64,000 bases of DNA from an uncultured Christensenella sp. (GTDB lineage Bacteria; Bacillota; Clostridia; Christensenellales; Borkfalkiaceae): the NCBI GenBank assembly GCA_910577555.1, contig CAJTLF010000002.1, positions 69,367-133,366 on the forward strand, given 5' to 3'. The stretch's first letter is position 1. Each line of letters begins with the position of its first letter. The notes under the pieces were generated by a model. That model was not told the DNA's origin. It saw nothing but the letters and a program-made list of their open reading frames with translations, and made no database searches. Of this stretch, positions 9,882 to 19,320 are shown in pieces. The position numbers and the translations under genes are program-made.

Positions 9882-11231
9882 TTATTTCTTCAATATAATA
9901 TTTTTAATATCGTCCACGTCTTTGGCAATCTTGTCGTTCACCCTGCACATCTCGTCAACCTTGTCGCGCGAGTACAAAATAGTGGTGTGGTCGCGCCCGC
10001 CCAGCTCCGTACCTATGGAAATAAGGGGGAGCGAGAGCAGCTCGCACATAAGGTAACAGCAAATCTGTCTGGGAATTACTATTTCCTTTTTCTTGCTCTT
10101 GCCAATCAAATCCTGACGGGAAATCTTGTAATACCCCGTAACCGCGTTAATTACGGAAAGGGGAGTAATCTCTTCCTTGCCGCTCTCGGAAACGGCTTCG
10201 GAAAGCGCGCTCCTTGCAAGCGAAATGGATATGGGTTCTTCGTGCAGCTTGGAAGCGAAAATAACCTTCGTAAGTCTGCCTTCCAGCGTTCTCACGTCGT
10301 CGCCCGAATCCTGCGCGAGAAAGGTTAAAACGTCGTCGGGAACGATACATTTCTTTTCAAGTGCCTTGCGCTTTAAAATTGCGATTTTCGTCTCGTAGTT
10401 GGGGGGGAGTATGTCGAACAGCAGCCCGCCCGAAAATCTGGTGCGCAGCCTTTCTTCGAGTAAAGTCAGCTCCTTCGGCGGGTGGTCGGAAGATATTACT
10501 ATTTGCTTACCCTTTGCCACAAGCTCGTTAAAGGTATGGAAAAATTCTTCCTGAACGGCTTTTTTCTTTTCGATAAACTGAATGTCGTCGATAATAAGCA
10601 CGTCGGCGTTGCGGTAATATTGCCTTAACTTGTTGCTCTTGTCGCGCGCGTCGGGGCCGCGGCTTGTGAACATATTGTCTATAATATCGTTCGTGAACTG
10701 CTCGCTCGTCACGTAAATAACCTTAAGCTCCGGCTTGTCCGCAACAATTTTGTTTGCAATCGCCTGCATAAGGTGGGTCTTGCCAAGACCCGTTCCGCCG
10801 TAAATGAACAGCGGGTTATAAGTTCCCGCGGGGTCGTTTGCAACCGAAAGCGCGGCGGCGTGAACGAACTCGTTGTTTTTTCCTACGACGAAGCTGTCGA
10901 ATGTAAACCGCTTGTCAAGGTTAGTCGGCGCGTCGAAGTATTCTTCCGCGGGCGCGTTGTAAGCAAACCCGTCGCTGCCTTCAACTTTAAGGCGGAAGTC
11001 CGAAATTCCCACGTCGGCGCGGATAATCGCGTCGCGCATCTTGTCGGCAAGGGTACCGGTAATGAATTTTGCGAAAATTTCCGTGGGCGTTTCCAGCACT
11101 ATAAACCGCCCGTCTATATCCACGGGAGTAAGGTTCTCGATATAAGTCGTAAAATAAATGTGCGAAATAGTTTCGCGCATCTTTTCCTTAATCGGGTTAT
11201 AAATAAAATCAAAGTTACCTTTTTCTGCCAT
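9882..11231 (-). CDS. dnaA: Chromosomal replication initiator DnaA
   Basis: Initiator AAA+ protein of 449 aa. Domain I covers about 1-80 and the linker is short. The ATPase has Walker A GGTGLGKT (145-152) and Walker B LIIDDIQFI. C-terminal domain IV has the DnaA-box-binding signature GGRDHTT (411-417). It is transcribed leftward and divergently from recF, and mnmG follows with no gap. dnaN, which normally follows dnaA, is absent on both sides. Confidence 0.98.
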   Translation of the reverse strand: MAEKGNFDFIYNPIKEKMRETISHIYFTTYIENLTPVDIDGRFIVLETPTEIFAKFITGTLADKMRDAIIRADVGISDFRLKVEGSDGFAYNAPAEEYFDAPTNLDKRFTFDSFVVGKNNEFVHAAALSVANDPAGTYNPLFIYGGTGLGKTHLMQAIANKIVADKPELKVIYVTSEQFTNDIIDNMFTSRGPDARDKSNKLRQYYRNADVLIIDDIQFIEKKKAVQEEFFHTFNELVAKGKQIVISSDHPPKELTLLEERLRTRFSGGLLFDILPPNYETKIAILKRKALEKKCIVPDDVLTFLAQDSGDDVRTLEGRLTKVIFASKLHEEPISISLARSALSEAVSESGKEEITPLSVINAVTGYYKISRQDLIGKSKKKEIVIPRQICCYLMCELLSLPLISIGTELGGRDHTTILYSRDKVDEMCRVNDKIAKDVDDIKNIILKK

Positions 11232-11374
11232 TTTCAGCCCTTAATCCTTTGAATTTCTTAAAAAATCTGGTATAATATTATAGGGCGGCGTAAAAACGAC
11301 GCCTACGGTAAATATTAATTTACTAACCCGATTATACACCAAAATCAACTTAAAATAAAGTGTTTTAACCGAAA
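11232..11374. other. AT-rich divergent intergenic region between dnaA and recF (possible origin area)
   Basis: 143 bases separating divergent dnaA and recF. It contains a palindrome TATAATATTATA (11271-11282) with a usable -10 on each strand, a GGCGT/ACGCC hairpin (about 11285-11303), and one imperfect DnaA box, TTATACACC (about 11332-11340). There is no cluster of TTATCCACA boxes. A full oriC is therefore not demonstrated, although gene polarity flips here. Confidence 0.45.
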
Positions 11375-12460
11375 ATGCGAATAAAAAATTTGAAATTGAA
11401 AAATTACAGAAACTATTCGGAAGAATGCGTTGAGTTCGGCGAAAATCTCAACGTTCTTTTCGGCAAAAACGCTCAGGGCAAAACCAACTGCGCGGAAGCC
11501 GTTTTCTATCTCTGCACGGGCGTTTCGCCGCGCTGTAAACGGGATAAACAGCTAATAAAACACGGCGAGGAGTACGCCGAGCTTTCCGCCACGGCACAGG
11601 GCCGCTACGGCAATATGGAAATTTACGCTAAAATTTACGAAAACGGCAGGGAGTTCCGTCTCAACGGCTCCAAAATAACCAGGAGCGCGGATATTCTGGG
11701 CAATCTGTTTTCGGTATTTTTCTCCCCGCAGGAGCTTCGGCTCATTCAGGACGGACCGGACGAACGCCGCAAATTTTTAAACGTTTCCATTTCCCAGCTT
11801 TCAAAGCCCTATTTCGTAGCGTTAAACCGCTACAACAAGGTGCTCGAACAGCGCAACAACTTACTGAAAAACCGCGATTTAACGGTAGTGTACGACACTC
11901 TGCCCGTATGGGACGCACAGCTATGCAAATACGCCGCAATAGTCGCGTATAAGCGGGCGGAGTATATAGAAATGCTCGCCCCGCTTGCAAAATCTTCCCA
12001 TTCATATCTCACGGACGGCGCGGAAGCTTTGGAAATTTCCCCCGAAAAGAAGTATAAGGGCAGTGAAGCGGAAATAGAAAAAAGGCTCTTCGACGAGCTT
12101 TCCAACAACTACGACCGCGATATCCGTTTGGGCTACACGGCAAGCGGACCCCACCGCGACGATATAGACATTTCAATCAACGGCGCAGACGCAAAAACCT
12201 TCGCCTCGCAGGGCCAGACCAGAACGGCGGCTCTGTCAGTAAAGCTTGCCGAAGTGGAAATTTTCAAAACGCTTTCGGGCGAATATCCCGTGCTCATTTT
12301 AGACGACGTTATGAGCGAACTTGACCTGCCTCGCCGCAAGAAGCTTATAACCCGCACTTCGGGCTTGCAGACCCTGCTCACCTGCACGCATACCGAGCGC
12401 GTGCTTTACGGAATGGAAGCCAACAAAATCCGCATCGAAAACGGCTCTGTCAAAAGATAG
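11375..12460 (+). CDS. recF: DNA replication and repair protein RecF
   Basis: SMC-like ABC ATPase that helps load RecA at gaps. The 361 aa have Walker A GKNAQGKT (30-37), the RecF signatures QDGPDERRKFLN and SGPHRDD, the motif SQGQTRTAALS and Walker B LILDDVMSELD. It diverges from dnaA; the normal order is dnaA-dnaN-recF-gyrB. The next gene is a vanW-like envelope protein rather than gyrB. Confidence 0.96.
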   Translation: MRIKNLKLKNYRNYSEECVEFGENLNVLFGKNAQGKTNCAEAVFYLCTGVSPRCKRDKQLIKHGEEYAELSATAQGRYGNMEIYAKIYENGREFRLNGSKITRSADILGNLFSVFFSPQELRLIQDGPDERRKFLNVSISQLSKPYFVALNRYNKVLEQRNNLLKNRDLTVVYDTLPVWDAQLCKYAAIVAYKRAEYIEMLAPLAKSSHSYLTDGAEALEISPEKKYKGSEAEIEKRLFDELSNNYDRDIRLGYTASGPHRDDIDISINGADAKTFASQGQTRTAALSVKLAEVEIFKTLSGEYPVLILDDVMSELDLPRRKKLITRTSGLQTLLTCTHTERVLYGMEANKIRIENGSVKR

Positions 12461-12568
12461 ACGCGCGTTTTTTAATACCGTGTGTGAGTTTTCTTAGTTA
12501 CCGTATAGAAGTTTTTTCCGTAACGCATACTAAATACAGTAAGACGGCGTACTTTCGGAGAAATTAAA

Positions 12569-13855
12569 TTGTTTGATAAAATTAAAAAAATATATAAATT
12601 AATTCTCGCGTCCGCTCTTCTGGCGGGCGCGGTTTCGTGTCTTTGCGGGTTTGCGTTCACGCTGCCCAAAGGCGTAACGGTAAACGGCGTCGAAGTGGGC
12701 GGCTTAACCTATAAAACCGCCGCGGAGCTGGTAAGAAATAATATTGCGGAAGAGCTTAAAACCAGGTCGCTCACAGTAAAGGGGGAAAAGGATACCTATA
12801 CCTTCCGTTACCCCGAAATAAATTACCGCGACAACCTTTTCAGCCTTCTCAAATGCGCAAAAAAGGGAGATAATCTCACCTGCAACGTAAGCTACTATCT
12901 GTGCGGGATAAACGATATTGCCCGCGCAATATGCCTTAACGAACGGACGGAAGTGCGCGAACCGTGCGCAACCTTCAACAAATCGGGCGAGCCTTTCACT
13001 TACGACGTCGGTAACGACGGCAAGGAAGCGGACGAGAAGAAACTGATTGCCGACTTAAAGGCGTCCCTTTCGGGCGATTTTACCCCCGTAACTCTGGCAT
13101 ATACGGGGGTCAACCGCAAAACCACGCTCGAAAGCGTAAAAAACTCAACCAAATTGCTCGCGTCGTTTACCACCTGTTTCGACGGCAACAATCTCACGAG
13201 AGTCAGCAATATCCGCCTTGCCGCGTCAAAGCTCAACGGCAGTATAGTGCAGAGCGGTAAAACGCTTTCGTTCAACGATACTGTGGGGGAAAGGGTAAAG
13301 AGCAGGGGCTTTCTGCCCGCAAAAATAATATTGAACGGCGAGTTTACGGAAGGTATAGGCGGCGGCGTATGTCAGGTAAGCACCACGCTGTATAACTGCG
13401 CCCTTTTGGCGGGCTTTTCAATAGAAGAATATCACCCGCACTCGCTTTCGGTAAGCTACGTACCGCCGTCGCGCGACGCAATGGTGAGCGGCTCTTCCTG
13501 CGATTTGAAAATAAAAAATAATTCCGGTTGCCCTGCATATATCCGCGCGACAACGGGTAAATCTTTCGTAAAATTCGAAATTTACGGGCTTTACGGCGGC
13601 GCGGATTATTCCGTAACTTCCGAAGTTACGGGAACCTTGCCCGCCCCCGAAGAGAGCTGTGACAGTCCCGATAAAGCCCGCGCGGGCAAGGATGGGCTAA
13701 CTTCCCAAAGCTATTTAACCGTCACGCGGGACGGCTATACCAAAACCACGCTTTTGCGCAAGGACAAATACCAACCCGTAAAGGGCTACAGATACGACGA
13801 CCCCGACGGCGAAGTCCCGCCCGAACCCGACCCCGCCGAAGATACAGACCCTTAA
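12569..13855 (+). CDS. VanW family envelope protein with PG-binding-like N-terminal module
   Basis: 428 aa. A signal-anchor helix (about 11-30) is followed by a PG_binding_4-like segment (VTVNGVEVGGL). The VanW domain (about 210-340) carries the hallmarks VGERVKSRGFLPAK, GGGVCQVSTTLYNCAL and EYHPHSLSVSYVP. The tail is Pro/Asp/Glu-rich. VanW proteins are envelope-associated in Gram-positives; the biochemical role is unsettled and there is no sign of a glycopeptide-resistance cluster. The start is TTG at 12569, preceded by CGGAG 8 bases upstream; no in-frame ATG is better placed. It is 108 bases after recF. Confidence 0.85.
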   Translation: MFDKIKKIYKLILASALLAGAVSCLCGFAFTLPKGVTVNGVEVGGLTYKTAAELVRNNIAEELKTRSLTVKGEKDTYTFRYPEINYRDNLFSLLKCAKKGDNLTCNVSYYLCGINDIARAICLNERTEVREPCATFNKSGEPFTYDVGNDGKEADEKKLIADLKASLSGDFTPVTLAYTGVNRKTTLESVKNSTKLLASFTTCFDGNNLTRVSNIRLAASKLNGSIVQSGKTLSFNDTVGERVKSRGFLPAKIILNGEFTEGIGGGVCQVSTTLYNCALLAGFSIEEYHPHSLSVSYVPPSRDAMVSGSSCDLKIKNNSGCPAYIRATTGKSFVKFEIYGLYGGADYSVTSEVTGTLPAPEESCDSPDKARAGKDGLTSQSYLTVTRDGYTKTTLLRKDKYQPVKGYRYDDPDGEVPPEPDPAEDTDP

Positions 13856-13897
13856 TCCCCGCCCGCCCGCACCCGTAAAATTTCCGTCGTCAATTAA

Positions 13898-13926
13898 TTG
13901 TCTTTTTTTAAAGTTTGTGGTAAAAT
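13898..13926 (+). promoter_or_regulatory. Sigma-A promoter of the plsX-rnc operon
   Basis: TTGTCT (13898-13903), 17-base spacer, TAAAAT (13921-13926). The -10 lies inside a perfect 20-bp palindrome. Confidence 0.7.
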
Positions 13927-13941
13927 ATACGCGTATATTTT
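13922..13941. promoter_or_regulatory. Perfect 20-bp palindrome over the plsX -10 (candidate operator)
   Basis: AAAATATACGCGTATATTTT is exactly self-complementary and covers the -10 and start region of the plsX promoter. The position suits a repressor of phospholipid-synthesis genes. It does not match the FapR consensus as I know it, so the regulator is unknown. Confidence 0.55.
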
Positions 13942-13944
13942 GCC

Positions 13945-13963
13945 GCCGTCCACAGCGGACGGC
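13945..13963 (+). promoter_or_regulatory. Leader hairpin upstream of plsX
   Basis: GCCGTCC, ACAGC loop, GGACGGC, ending 10 bases before the AAAGGAG ribosome-binding site. It may stabilise the mRNA or modulate ribosome access. There is no T-run, so it is not a terminator. Confidence 0.45.
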
Positions 13964-13986
13964 AATAAGCGAAAGGAGATTTTTAT

Positions 13987-15018
13987 ATGACCAAAATTCT
14001 CGTGGACGCAATGGGGGGCGACAACGCGCCCGCCGCGCCCGTGCAGGGTAGCGTAATAGCTCTTGAAAACGACAAGGATTTACGTCTCGTTTTAACGGGC
14101 AGAAAGGAAGAAATCGAGCGCGAGCTTTCCAAGTACAAGTACGATAAGTCGCGGCTTGAAATAGTGGACTGCCCCGACGTAATCGATATGAACGATATTC
14201 CCACCGAAGCGGTAAAGCGCAAGCAGTCGTCGCTTATCGCGGCTTTCTGGAAACTCAAAAAGGAAGAAGACGCGTGCGCGCTCGTAACAGCCGGTTCTAC
14301 CGGCGCGACTATCGTCGGCGGTCAGCTCATTTTAGGCAGAATAAGGGGAATCAAACGCCCCGCGCTCTGCCCCGCAATCCCCAATAACCGCGGCGGCGTA
14401 ACCCTTTTGTGCGACTGCGGCGCCAACGCCGAATGCAAGCCCATAATGCTCTGCCAGTTCGCAGTGCTTGCGTCCGCCTATGCGGAAGCGGGCTTCGGCA
14501 TCAAAAACCCCAAGGTCGGGCTTTTGTCCAACGGCACGGAAGAGCATAAGGGCGACCCCCTTCATCAGGAAACTTACAAATACCTTTCGCAAATGCCCGC
14601 CGTCAACTTCGCGGGCAATATCGAAGGCAGAGATATCATGCTCGGCGAGTGCGACGTAGCCGTTGCCGACGGCTTTTCTGGCAACGTCGCTTTGAAGTCT
14701 ATGGAAGGCTGCGGCAAGCTCGTTTTGGGCGTAATGAAGAAAGAATTTTCTTCGTCGCTCTCTTCCAAAATCGGCTATCTGTTCATGCGCAAGGCGATAA
14801 AAAATATGCGCGGTCAGCTCGACTTTGAAAAGTTCGGCGGCGCGCTCCTTTTGGGGCTTAAAAAAGTAGTGGTAAAGAGCCACGGCTCTTCCAAAGCGTC
14901 CACGATAGCCGCGTCAATCGCCAACGCCGCGTCCATTTACAGGGGCGGTCTCGTTCCCGCGGTAGAGAAAAAGCTCGAAAGTATAGATTTCGACGCGCTT
15001 ATTCCGGAGCAGGAGTAA
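13987..15018 (+). CDS. plsX: Phosphate acyltransferase PlsX
   Basis: Makes acyl-phosphate from acyl-ACP for PlsY in phosphatidic-acid synthesis; peripheral membrane. The 343 aa begin with the family motif VDAMGGDNAP and contain AGSTGATIVGG and the C-terminal GGALLLGLKKVVVKSHGSS. AAAGGAG precedes the ATG. The stop overlaps the rnc start (TAATG), so the two are translationally coupled. A plsX-rnc-smc-ftsY order, without fabD/acpP in between, is a shortened form of the common Bacillota cluster. Confidence 0.96.
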   Translation: MTKILVDAMGGDNAPAAPVQGSVIALENDKDLRLVLTGRKEEIERELSKYKYDKSRLEIVDCPDVIDMNDIPTEAVKRKQSSLIAAFWKLKKEEDACALVTAGSTGATIVGGQLILGRIRGIKRPALCPAIPNNRGGVTLLCDCGANAECKPIMLCQFAVLASAYAEAGFGIKNPKVGLLSNGTEEHKGDPLHQETYKYLSQMPAVNFAGNIEGRDIMLGECDVAVADGFSGNVALKSMEGCGKLVLGVMKKEFSSSLSSKIGYLFMRKAIKNMRGQLDFEKFGGALLLGLKKVVVKSHGSSKASTIAASIANAASIYRGGLVPAVEKKLESIDFDALIPEQE

Positions 15019-15644
15019 TGGACTTATCCGCCGTAGAAAAGAAAATCGAATATACCTTCAAAAATAAAGAGCTTTTAAAACGCGCGCTCACCCTGTCGTC
15101 GTTCGATTATAGGCACAGCAACGAATCTCTGGAGTTTTTCGGCGACGCGATACTCGAGTTTATCGTTTCTGAAAAAATTTTCGGGATAGACGCGGACGAG
15201 GGCGAACTCACCGAAACGCGTAAAACGCTGGTATGCGACAAATCGCTCGCGCAGGTTTCCAAAAATTTAGGGCTGGACGGGTTTTTGATTAAGGGCGAAG
15301 GCGACACCCGCAACAAAAAAGCGATACCGTCCGTTTACGAAGCGGTAACTGCGGCAATATATCTCGACGGCGGTATGCCGTCGGCGAAAAAATTCGTTCT
15401 GAACACGCTCGATTTTTCATTCGATGCGGCTGAAAAAAACTATAAGGGCGAATTGCAGGAAGCCTTGCAGGGCAGCGGACACGAATGCCCCAAATACCAT
15501 ACTCTCGATATAGGCTCGCCGCAAACGCCCGTCTTTCAGGCAAAGGTAACAGTGTTTAACAGCACCTTCACGGGTCTCGGCGGCAGTAAGCAAAAAGCCG
15601 AACAGGATGCGGCAAAAAAAGCTTTGAAAAAAGTGAAGAAGTAA
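15018..15644 (+). CDS. rnc: Ribonuclease III
   Basis: Double-strand-specific endoribonuclease for rRNA and mRNA processing. The 208 aa are slightly short for the family. The signature NESLEFFGDAILEF at about 35-48 carries the catalytic acidic residues. A C-terminal double-strand RNA-binding domain spans about 138-208 and ends GSKQKAEQDAAKKAL. The start overlaps the plsX stop by one base. smc follows 64 bases later. Confidence 0.95.
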   Translation: MDLSAVEKKIEYTFKNKELLKRALTLSSFDYRHSNESLEFFGDAILEFIVSEKIFGIDADEGELTETRKTLVCDKSLAQVSKNLGLDGFLIKGEGDTRNKKAIPSVYEAVTAAIYLDGGMPSAKKFVLNTLDFSFDAAEKNYKGELQEALQGSGHECPKYHTLDIGSPQTPVFQAKVTVFNSTFTGLGGSKQKAEQDAAKKALKKVKK

Positions 15645-15708
15645 ATTTAAGGCAATTTCCAAAATAATCCGCCGCGCTCTCGGCACGGCGGACGGATACG
15701 GAGTTTTT

Positions 15709-18700
15709 ATGATAACTTTCAAGCAAATACAACTCGTCGGGTTCAAATCGTTCGCGGATAAAACCACCGTAAATCTCGGCGAAGGCGTAACCTGTATAGT
15801 CGGTCCTAACGGTTGCGGCAAATCCAACGTAGCGGACGCAATCCGCTGGGTTCTGGGCGAACAGTCTGCAAAGATGATGCGCGGCTCGCAAATGCTCGAC
15901 GTAATTTTCAGCGGCACGCAGTCAAGGCGTCAGATGTCTATGTGCGAAGTCACGCTCACTTTCGACAATACCAACCGCATTTTCGATATAGACTGCGACG
16001 AAGTGGAAATGACCCGCCGCCTTTACCGCGACGGCGAAAGCGAATACCTTTTGAACAAACAGCCGTCCAGAATGAAAATTTTAACCGCCCTTTTACACGG
16101 CGCGGGCGCGGCTAAGGAAGGTTACTCCATTATCGGTCAGGGCAGAATAGAGCAGATAATGAACGCCAAGCCCGAAGACAGACGCTCCATCTTCGAAGAA
16201 GCGACGGGTATCGTCGTTTTCAAGGACAGAAAGGCGGATGCCGAGCGCAAGCTCAACGGCGCAAGGGACAACCTTTTCATTCACGCCCAGCGTATGCAGG
16301 AGGTCGAACGCCAGCTCAATCCCTTAAAACGTGCTGCCGAGAACGCCATAAAGTACCGCGAGCTGTATTCCGAACTCCGTCGCCACGAAACCAACCTGTA
16401 CATAGTCCGCCACGACGGCGCGGAAGGCGAAAAGGCAAAAATCAACGAGAAAAAGGCGCAGATAGACGCGCGCATAGAATTTTTGACCAAGCGAATGGAA
16501 GAAATTCTGGAAGAGTACCACGAAAGCCGCAAACGCCTTGCCGAAGCGGACGTAACCTTGCAGGATTTGAACGAACGCATACGCCGCTACGAAGTAGGTA
16601 TCGCCAACAAGAGCGGCGAATCCCGCCTTTACACCGAGCGGGCTAAATCGGTAAAGCAAAAGCTCGCGTCCGCACAGGACGAAATCACTTTCTCGACCAA
16701 GCGCATAGAAGAGCTTGAGCGCGAACTCCGCCGCACGCAGTCTTTAAAGGAAAAGAACGCGGCGCGTATAACGCAGATGTCCGAACAGTCCAAAGAGCTT
16801 CAGGCGGCTACGGACGAGCTGAACTCCAAAATTTCGGATTTCGAATATCAGACGGGCGAACACCGCAAAAAGGTAATGGATACCTTCAAGGACTTGTCCG
16901 AAATGCGCGCCAATCTCGGCTCGCTCGAAGCGCAGAAAACTTTGCTTTCCGAGCGTCTGGGCGAAATCCGCGACGAGATGGAAAAAATCCGCGACCGCCG
17001 CGACAAGGCGCGTAAGGGCTATGAAGAGAGCATATCCCGCGGCGAAAGCCTTGCAAAATTTTTGGGCAGTGAAGACGGGCTTTTGTCCGAAGCGGAAGAA
17101 AAGCTTTCCGCGTGCGAACAGGAAGTACAGCAGCTCGTAAGGCGGGTATACGACACCGAAGCGGGCATACGCAGTATGAACGACAGTCTCAACACCTACC
17201 GCGGCTTGCGCGACAGGTTCGACGGCTATATATATTCGGTCAAACGCCTTTTAAGCGACGCGAAAAACAACCTTGAGCTTTCGGCAAGAATAAAGGGGCT
17301 TATAGCCGACGTCGTGAGCTGTGACGGCGACTACGAAGTGGCGATAGAAACGGCGTTCGGCGGCGCGATGCAGAACGTAATCACGGGAACGCGCGAAGAC
17401 GCCCGCGAACTGATTGAATACCTTAAGAAAAACCGCGCGGGTCAGGTAACTTTCCTGCCGATAGACGCAATACAGCCCCGCCCCGCCAACAAGCAGATTG
17501 AATACGCCGTGCGCGAGCAGGGCGCGATAAATCAGGCGATAAAGCTCGTAAATTACGACAGGCAGTTCGATAACGTAATCCAATATCTTCTGGGCAACAC
17601 GCTGATAGTGGACAACATACATAACGCAACGCGCATATCCAAGCTCTATCCCCGCGCGTTCAAAATAGTCACGCTCGACGGCGACTTAATCGCCACCAGC
17701 GGCTCTATGACGGGCGGCTCGAAAAAGGACGCGGCGGGCAACCTGCTCGCCAACGAAAGGCGCATAAAGGAGCTGGAAGAGAGTATACAGACCAAGCGGG
17801 AGTTTTTACTCCGCGCCGAAGGCAAAAAAGCCGAGCTCGAAAAGAACAAGGCGGACGCGGCGGAAGAGCTTTCCCTTCTCCGCGCAAAATTGCAGGACGC
17901 GCGTACGGAGCTTGCAACCGTAACCGAAAAGCAGTCCGCTTTGATGAACGCGGTAACTTCTGCGGAGAGCGAATACGCCGCGTACAACCAGTCGCAGGCG
18001 GCTTTAACGCAGAGACTTGCAGGGCTTGACAGCGAGTACTCGGGCGTTTCCGAGGGCGCGTCGTCGCTCACCCAGCAGTCCGATATGGCATCCAACGCAA
18101 TCGACGATATGAGCGCGCAGTACGATAAATTGCGCGAAGAGCGGGCTGAAAAGCTGGAAAAGCTCAACGGCTTGCGCGTGGAGATTGCAGCCTTAAACAG
18201 CGCGATTGCCGCCGCCGACGAGAGCGTGACCCGTTTCACCGCCGAAAAGGACGAGCATTACCGCAAGATAGAGCGCATTAACGCGGGCATACCCGCCATT
18301 CAACTTGAAATCGAGAACCTTAACGCGCAGGCGGAAAAGACGGCTTTAACCGAAGAAGAACAGCGCGTAGTAAACGACTTGCGCCGCAGAATAACCGAAG
18401 TGACGCAGTCCAAAACCGAACTCAACGAAAAGATTAAACAGCAGGATATAGAGCGTTTAGACGGGGTTACCGAGCGTGAAAATCTCGTTACCAAGTCGCA
18501 CAATCTGGATATGTCGCTCACTAAAATAGACAGCGATTTGGAGTATTTAAGACAGCGCATAGATGAAGAGTACGGCTTAAATTACGAAGGCTGTTTAGAA
18601 TACAAGGAGGACGACTACGACCCGTCCACGGCGGCGTCGCAGATAGCCAACTGCAAGCGTCAGATAACCATGCTCGGCGCAATCAACCACAACGCGGTTG

Positions 18701-19308
18701 AAGAGTTCGACGAGCTTTCCGCCCACTTCGAGAAGATGACCGCGGATAAGGAAGACCTTGAAAAGGCGATAAACGACTTAACTCTCGCGCTGGACGAAAT
18801 CCGTACGGAAATGCTCAAAATTTTCGACGAAGGCTTCAACACCATCAACGAAAACTTCAAGCGGACGTTCAAAGAGCTTTTCGGCGGCGGCAAGGCGGAG
18901 CTTCAGCTCGACTATACCGACTGCGACGACCCCCTTAACGCGGGCGTGGAAATAATAGCATGCCCCCCGGGCAAGAAGCTTACGAAGATATCACTGCTTT
19001 CGGGCGGCGAGCGCGCGCTCACGGCTATTGCGATACTGTTCGCGATAATAGGTATGCGCCCCATGCCGTTCTGCGTTCTGGACGAAATAGAAGCCGCGCT
19101 GGACGAAGCCAACGTTGCAAGGTATGCTAACTATCTGAAAAAATTCTCTTCCAACACACAGTTCATAGTAATTACCCACCGTAAACCCACTATGGAATGC
19201 GCCGATATACTCTTCGGCGTAACTATGGAAGAGAAGGGCGTTTCCAAAGTGGTTTCGGTAAAACTTTCGGAAGTTGCCGAAAAACTCGGCGGCGACACCG
19301 TGGCGTAA
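15709..19308 (+). CDS. smc: Chromosome partition protein SMC
   Basis: Condensin ATPase of 1199 aa that acts with ScpA/ScpB in chromosome organisation. Walker A GPNGCGKS is at 32-39. Long coiled-coil arms flank a hinge (about 505-680). The C-terminal head has signature LSGGE (1097-1101) and Walker B with Asp1125/Glu1126. CGGAG precedes the ATG. A small inverted repeat (TCCGCCG/CGGCGGA, about 15669-15692) lies in the gap after rnc. ftsY follows 12 bases later. Confidence 0.97.
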   Translation: MITFKQIQLVGFKSFADKTTVNLGEGVTCIVGPNGCGKSNVADAIRWVLGEQSAKMMRGSQMLDVIFSGTQSRRQMSMCEVTLTFDNTNRIFDIDCDEVEMTRRLYRDGESEYLLNKQPSRMKILTALLHGAGAAKEGYSIIGQGRIEQIMNAKPEDRRSIFEEATGIVVFKDRKADAERKLNGARDNLFIHAQRMQEVERQLNPLKRAAENAIKYRELYSELRRHETNLYIVRHDGAEGEKAKINEKKAQIDARIEFLTKRMEEILEEYHESRKRLAEADVTLQDLNERIRRYEVGIANKSGESRLYTERAKSVKQKLASAQDEITFSTKRIEELERELRRTQSLKEKNAARITQMSEQSKELQAATDELNSKISDFEYQTGEHRKKVMDTFKDLSEMRANLGSLEAQKTLLSERLGEIRDEMEKIRDRRDKARKGYEESISRGESLAKFLGSEDGLLSEAEEKLSACEQEVQQLVRRVYDTEAGIRSMNDSLNTYRGLRDRFDGYIYSVKRLLSDAKNNLELSARIKGLIADVVSCDGDYEVAIETAFGGAMQNVITGTREDARELIEYLKKNRAGQVTFLPIDAIQPRPANKQIEYAVREQGAINQAIKLVNYDRQFDNVIQYLLGNTLIVDNIHNATRISKLYPRAFKIVTLDGDLIATSGSMTGGSKKDAAGNLLANERRIKELEESIQTKREFLLRAEGKKAELEKNKADAAEELSLLRAKLQDARTELATVTEKQSALMNAVTSAESEYAAYNQSQAALTQRLAGLDSEYSGVSEGASSLTQQSDMASNAIDDMSAQYDKLREERAEKLEKLNGLRVEIAALNSAIAAADESVTRFTAEKDEHYRKIERINAGIPAIQLEIENLNAQAEKTALTEEEQRVVNDLRRRITEVTQSKTELNEKIKQQDIERLDGVTERENLVTKSHNLDMSLTKIDSDLEYLRQRIDEEYGLNYEGCLEYKEDDYDPSTAASQIANCKRQITMLGAINHNAVEEFDELSAHFEKMTADKEDLEKAINDLTLALDEIRTEMLKIFDEGFNTINENFKRTFKELFGGGKAELQLDYTDCDDPLNAGVEIIACPPGKKLTKISLLSGGERALTAIAILFAIIGMRPMPFCVLDEIEAALDEANVARYANYLKKFSSNTQFIVITHRKPTMECADILFGVTMEEKGVSKVVSVKLSEVAEKLGGDTVA

Positions 19309-19320
19309 TCAAGGAGCTTT

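Noticed and set aside
11328..11342. oriC based on a DnaA box
   Set aside because: Only one imperfect box (TTATACACC) was found in the dnaA-recF gap; a cluster would be needed.
12569..13855. Glycopeptide-resistance gene
   Set aside because: A VanW domain alone is common in Clostridia; no vanHAX, vanRS or vanY genes are present.
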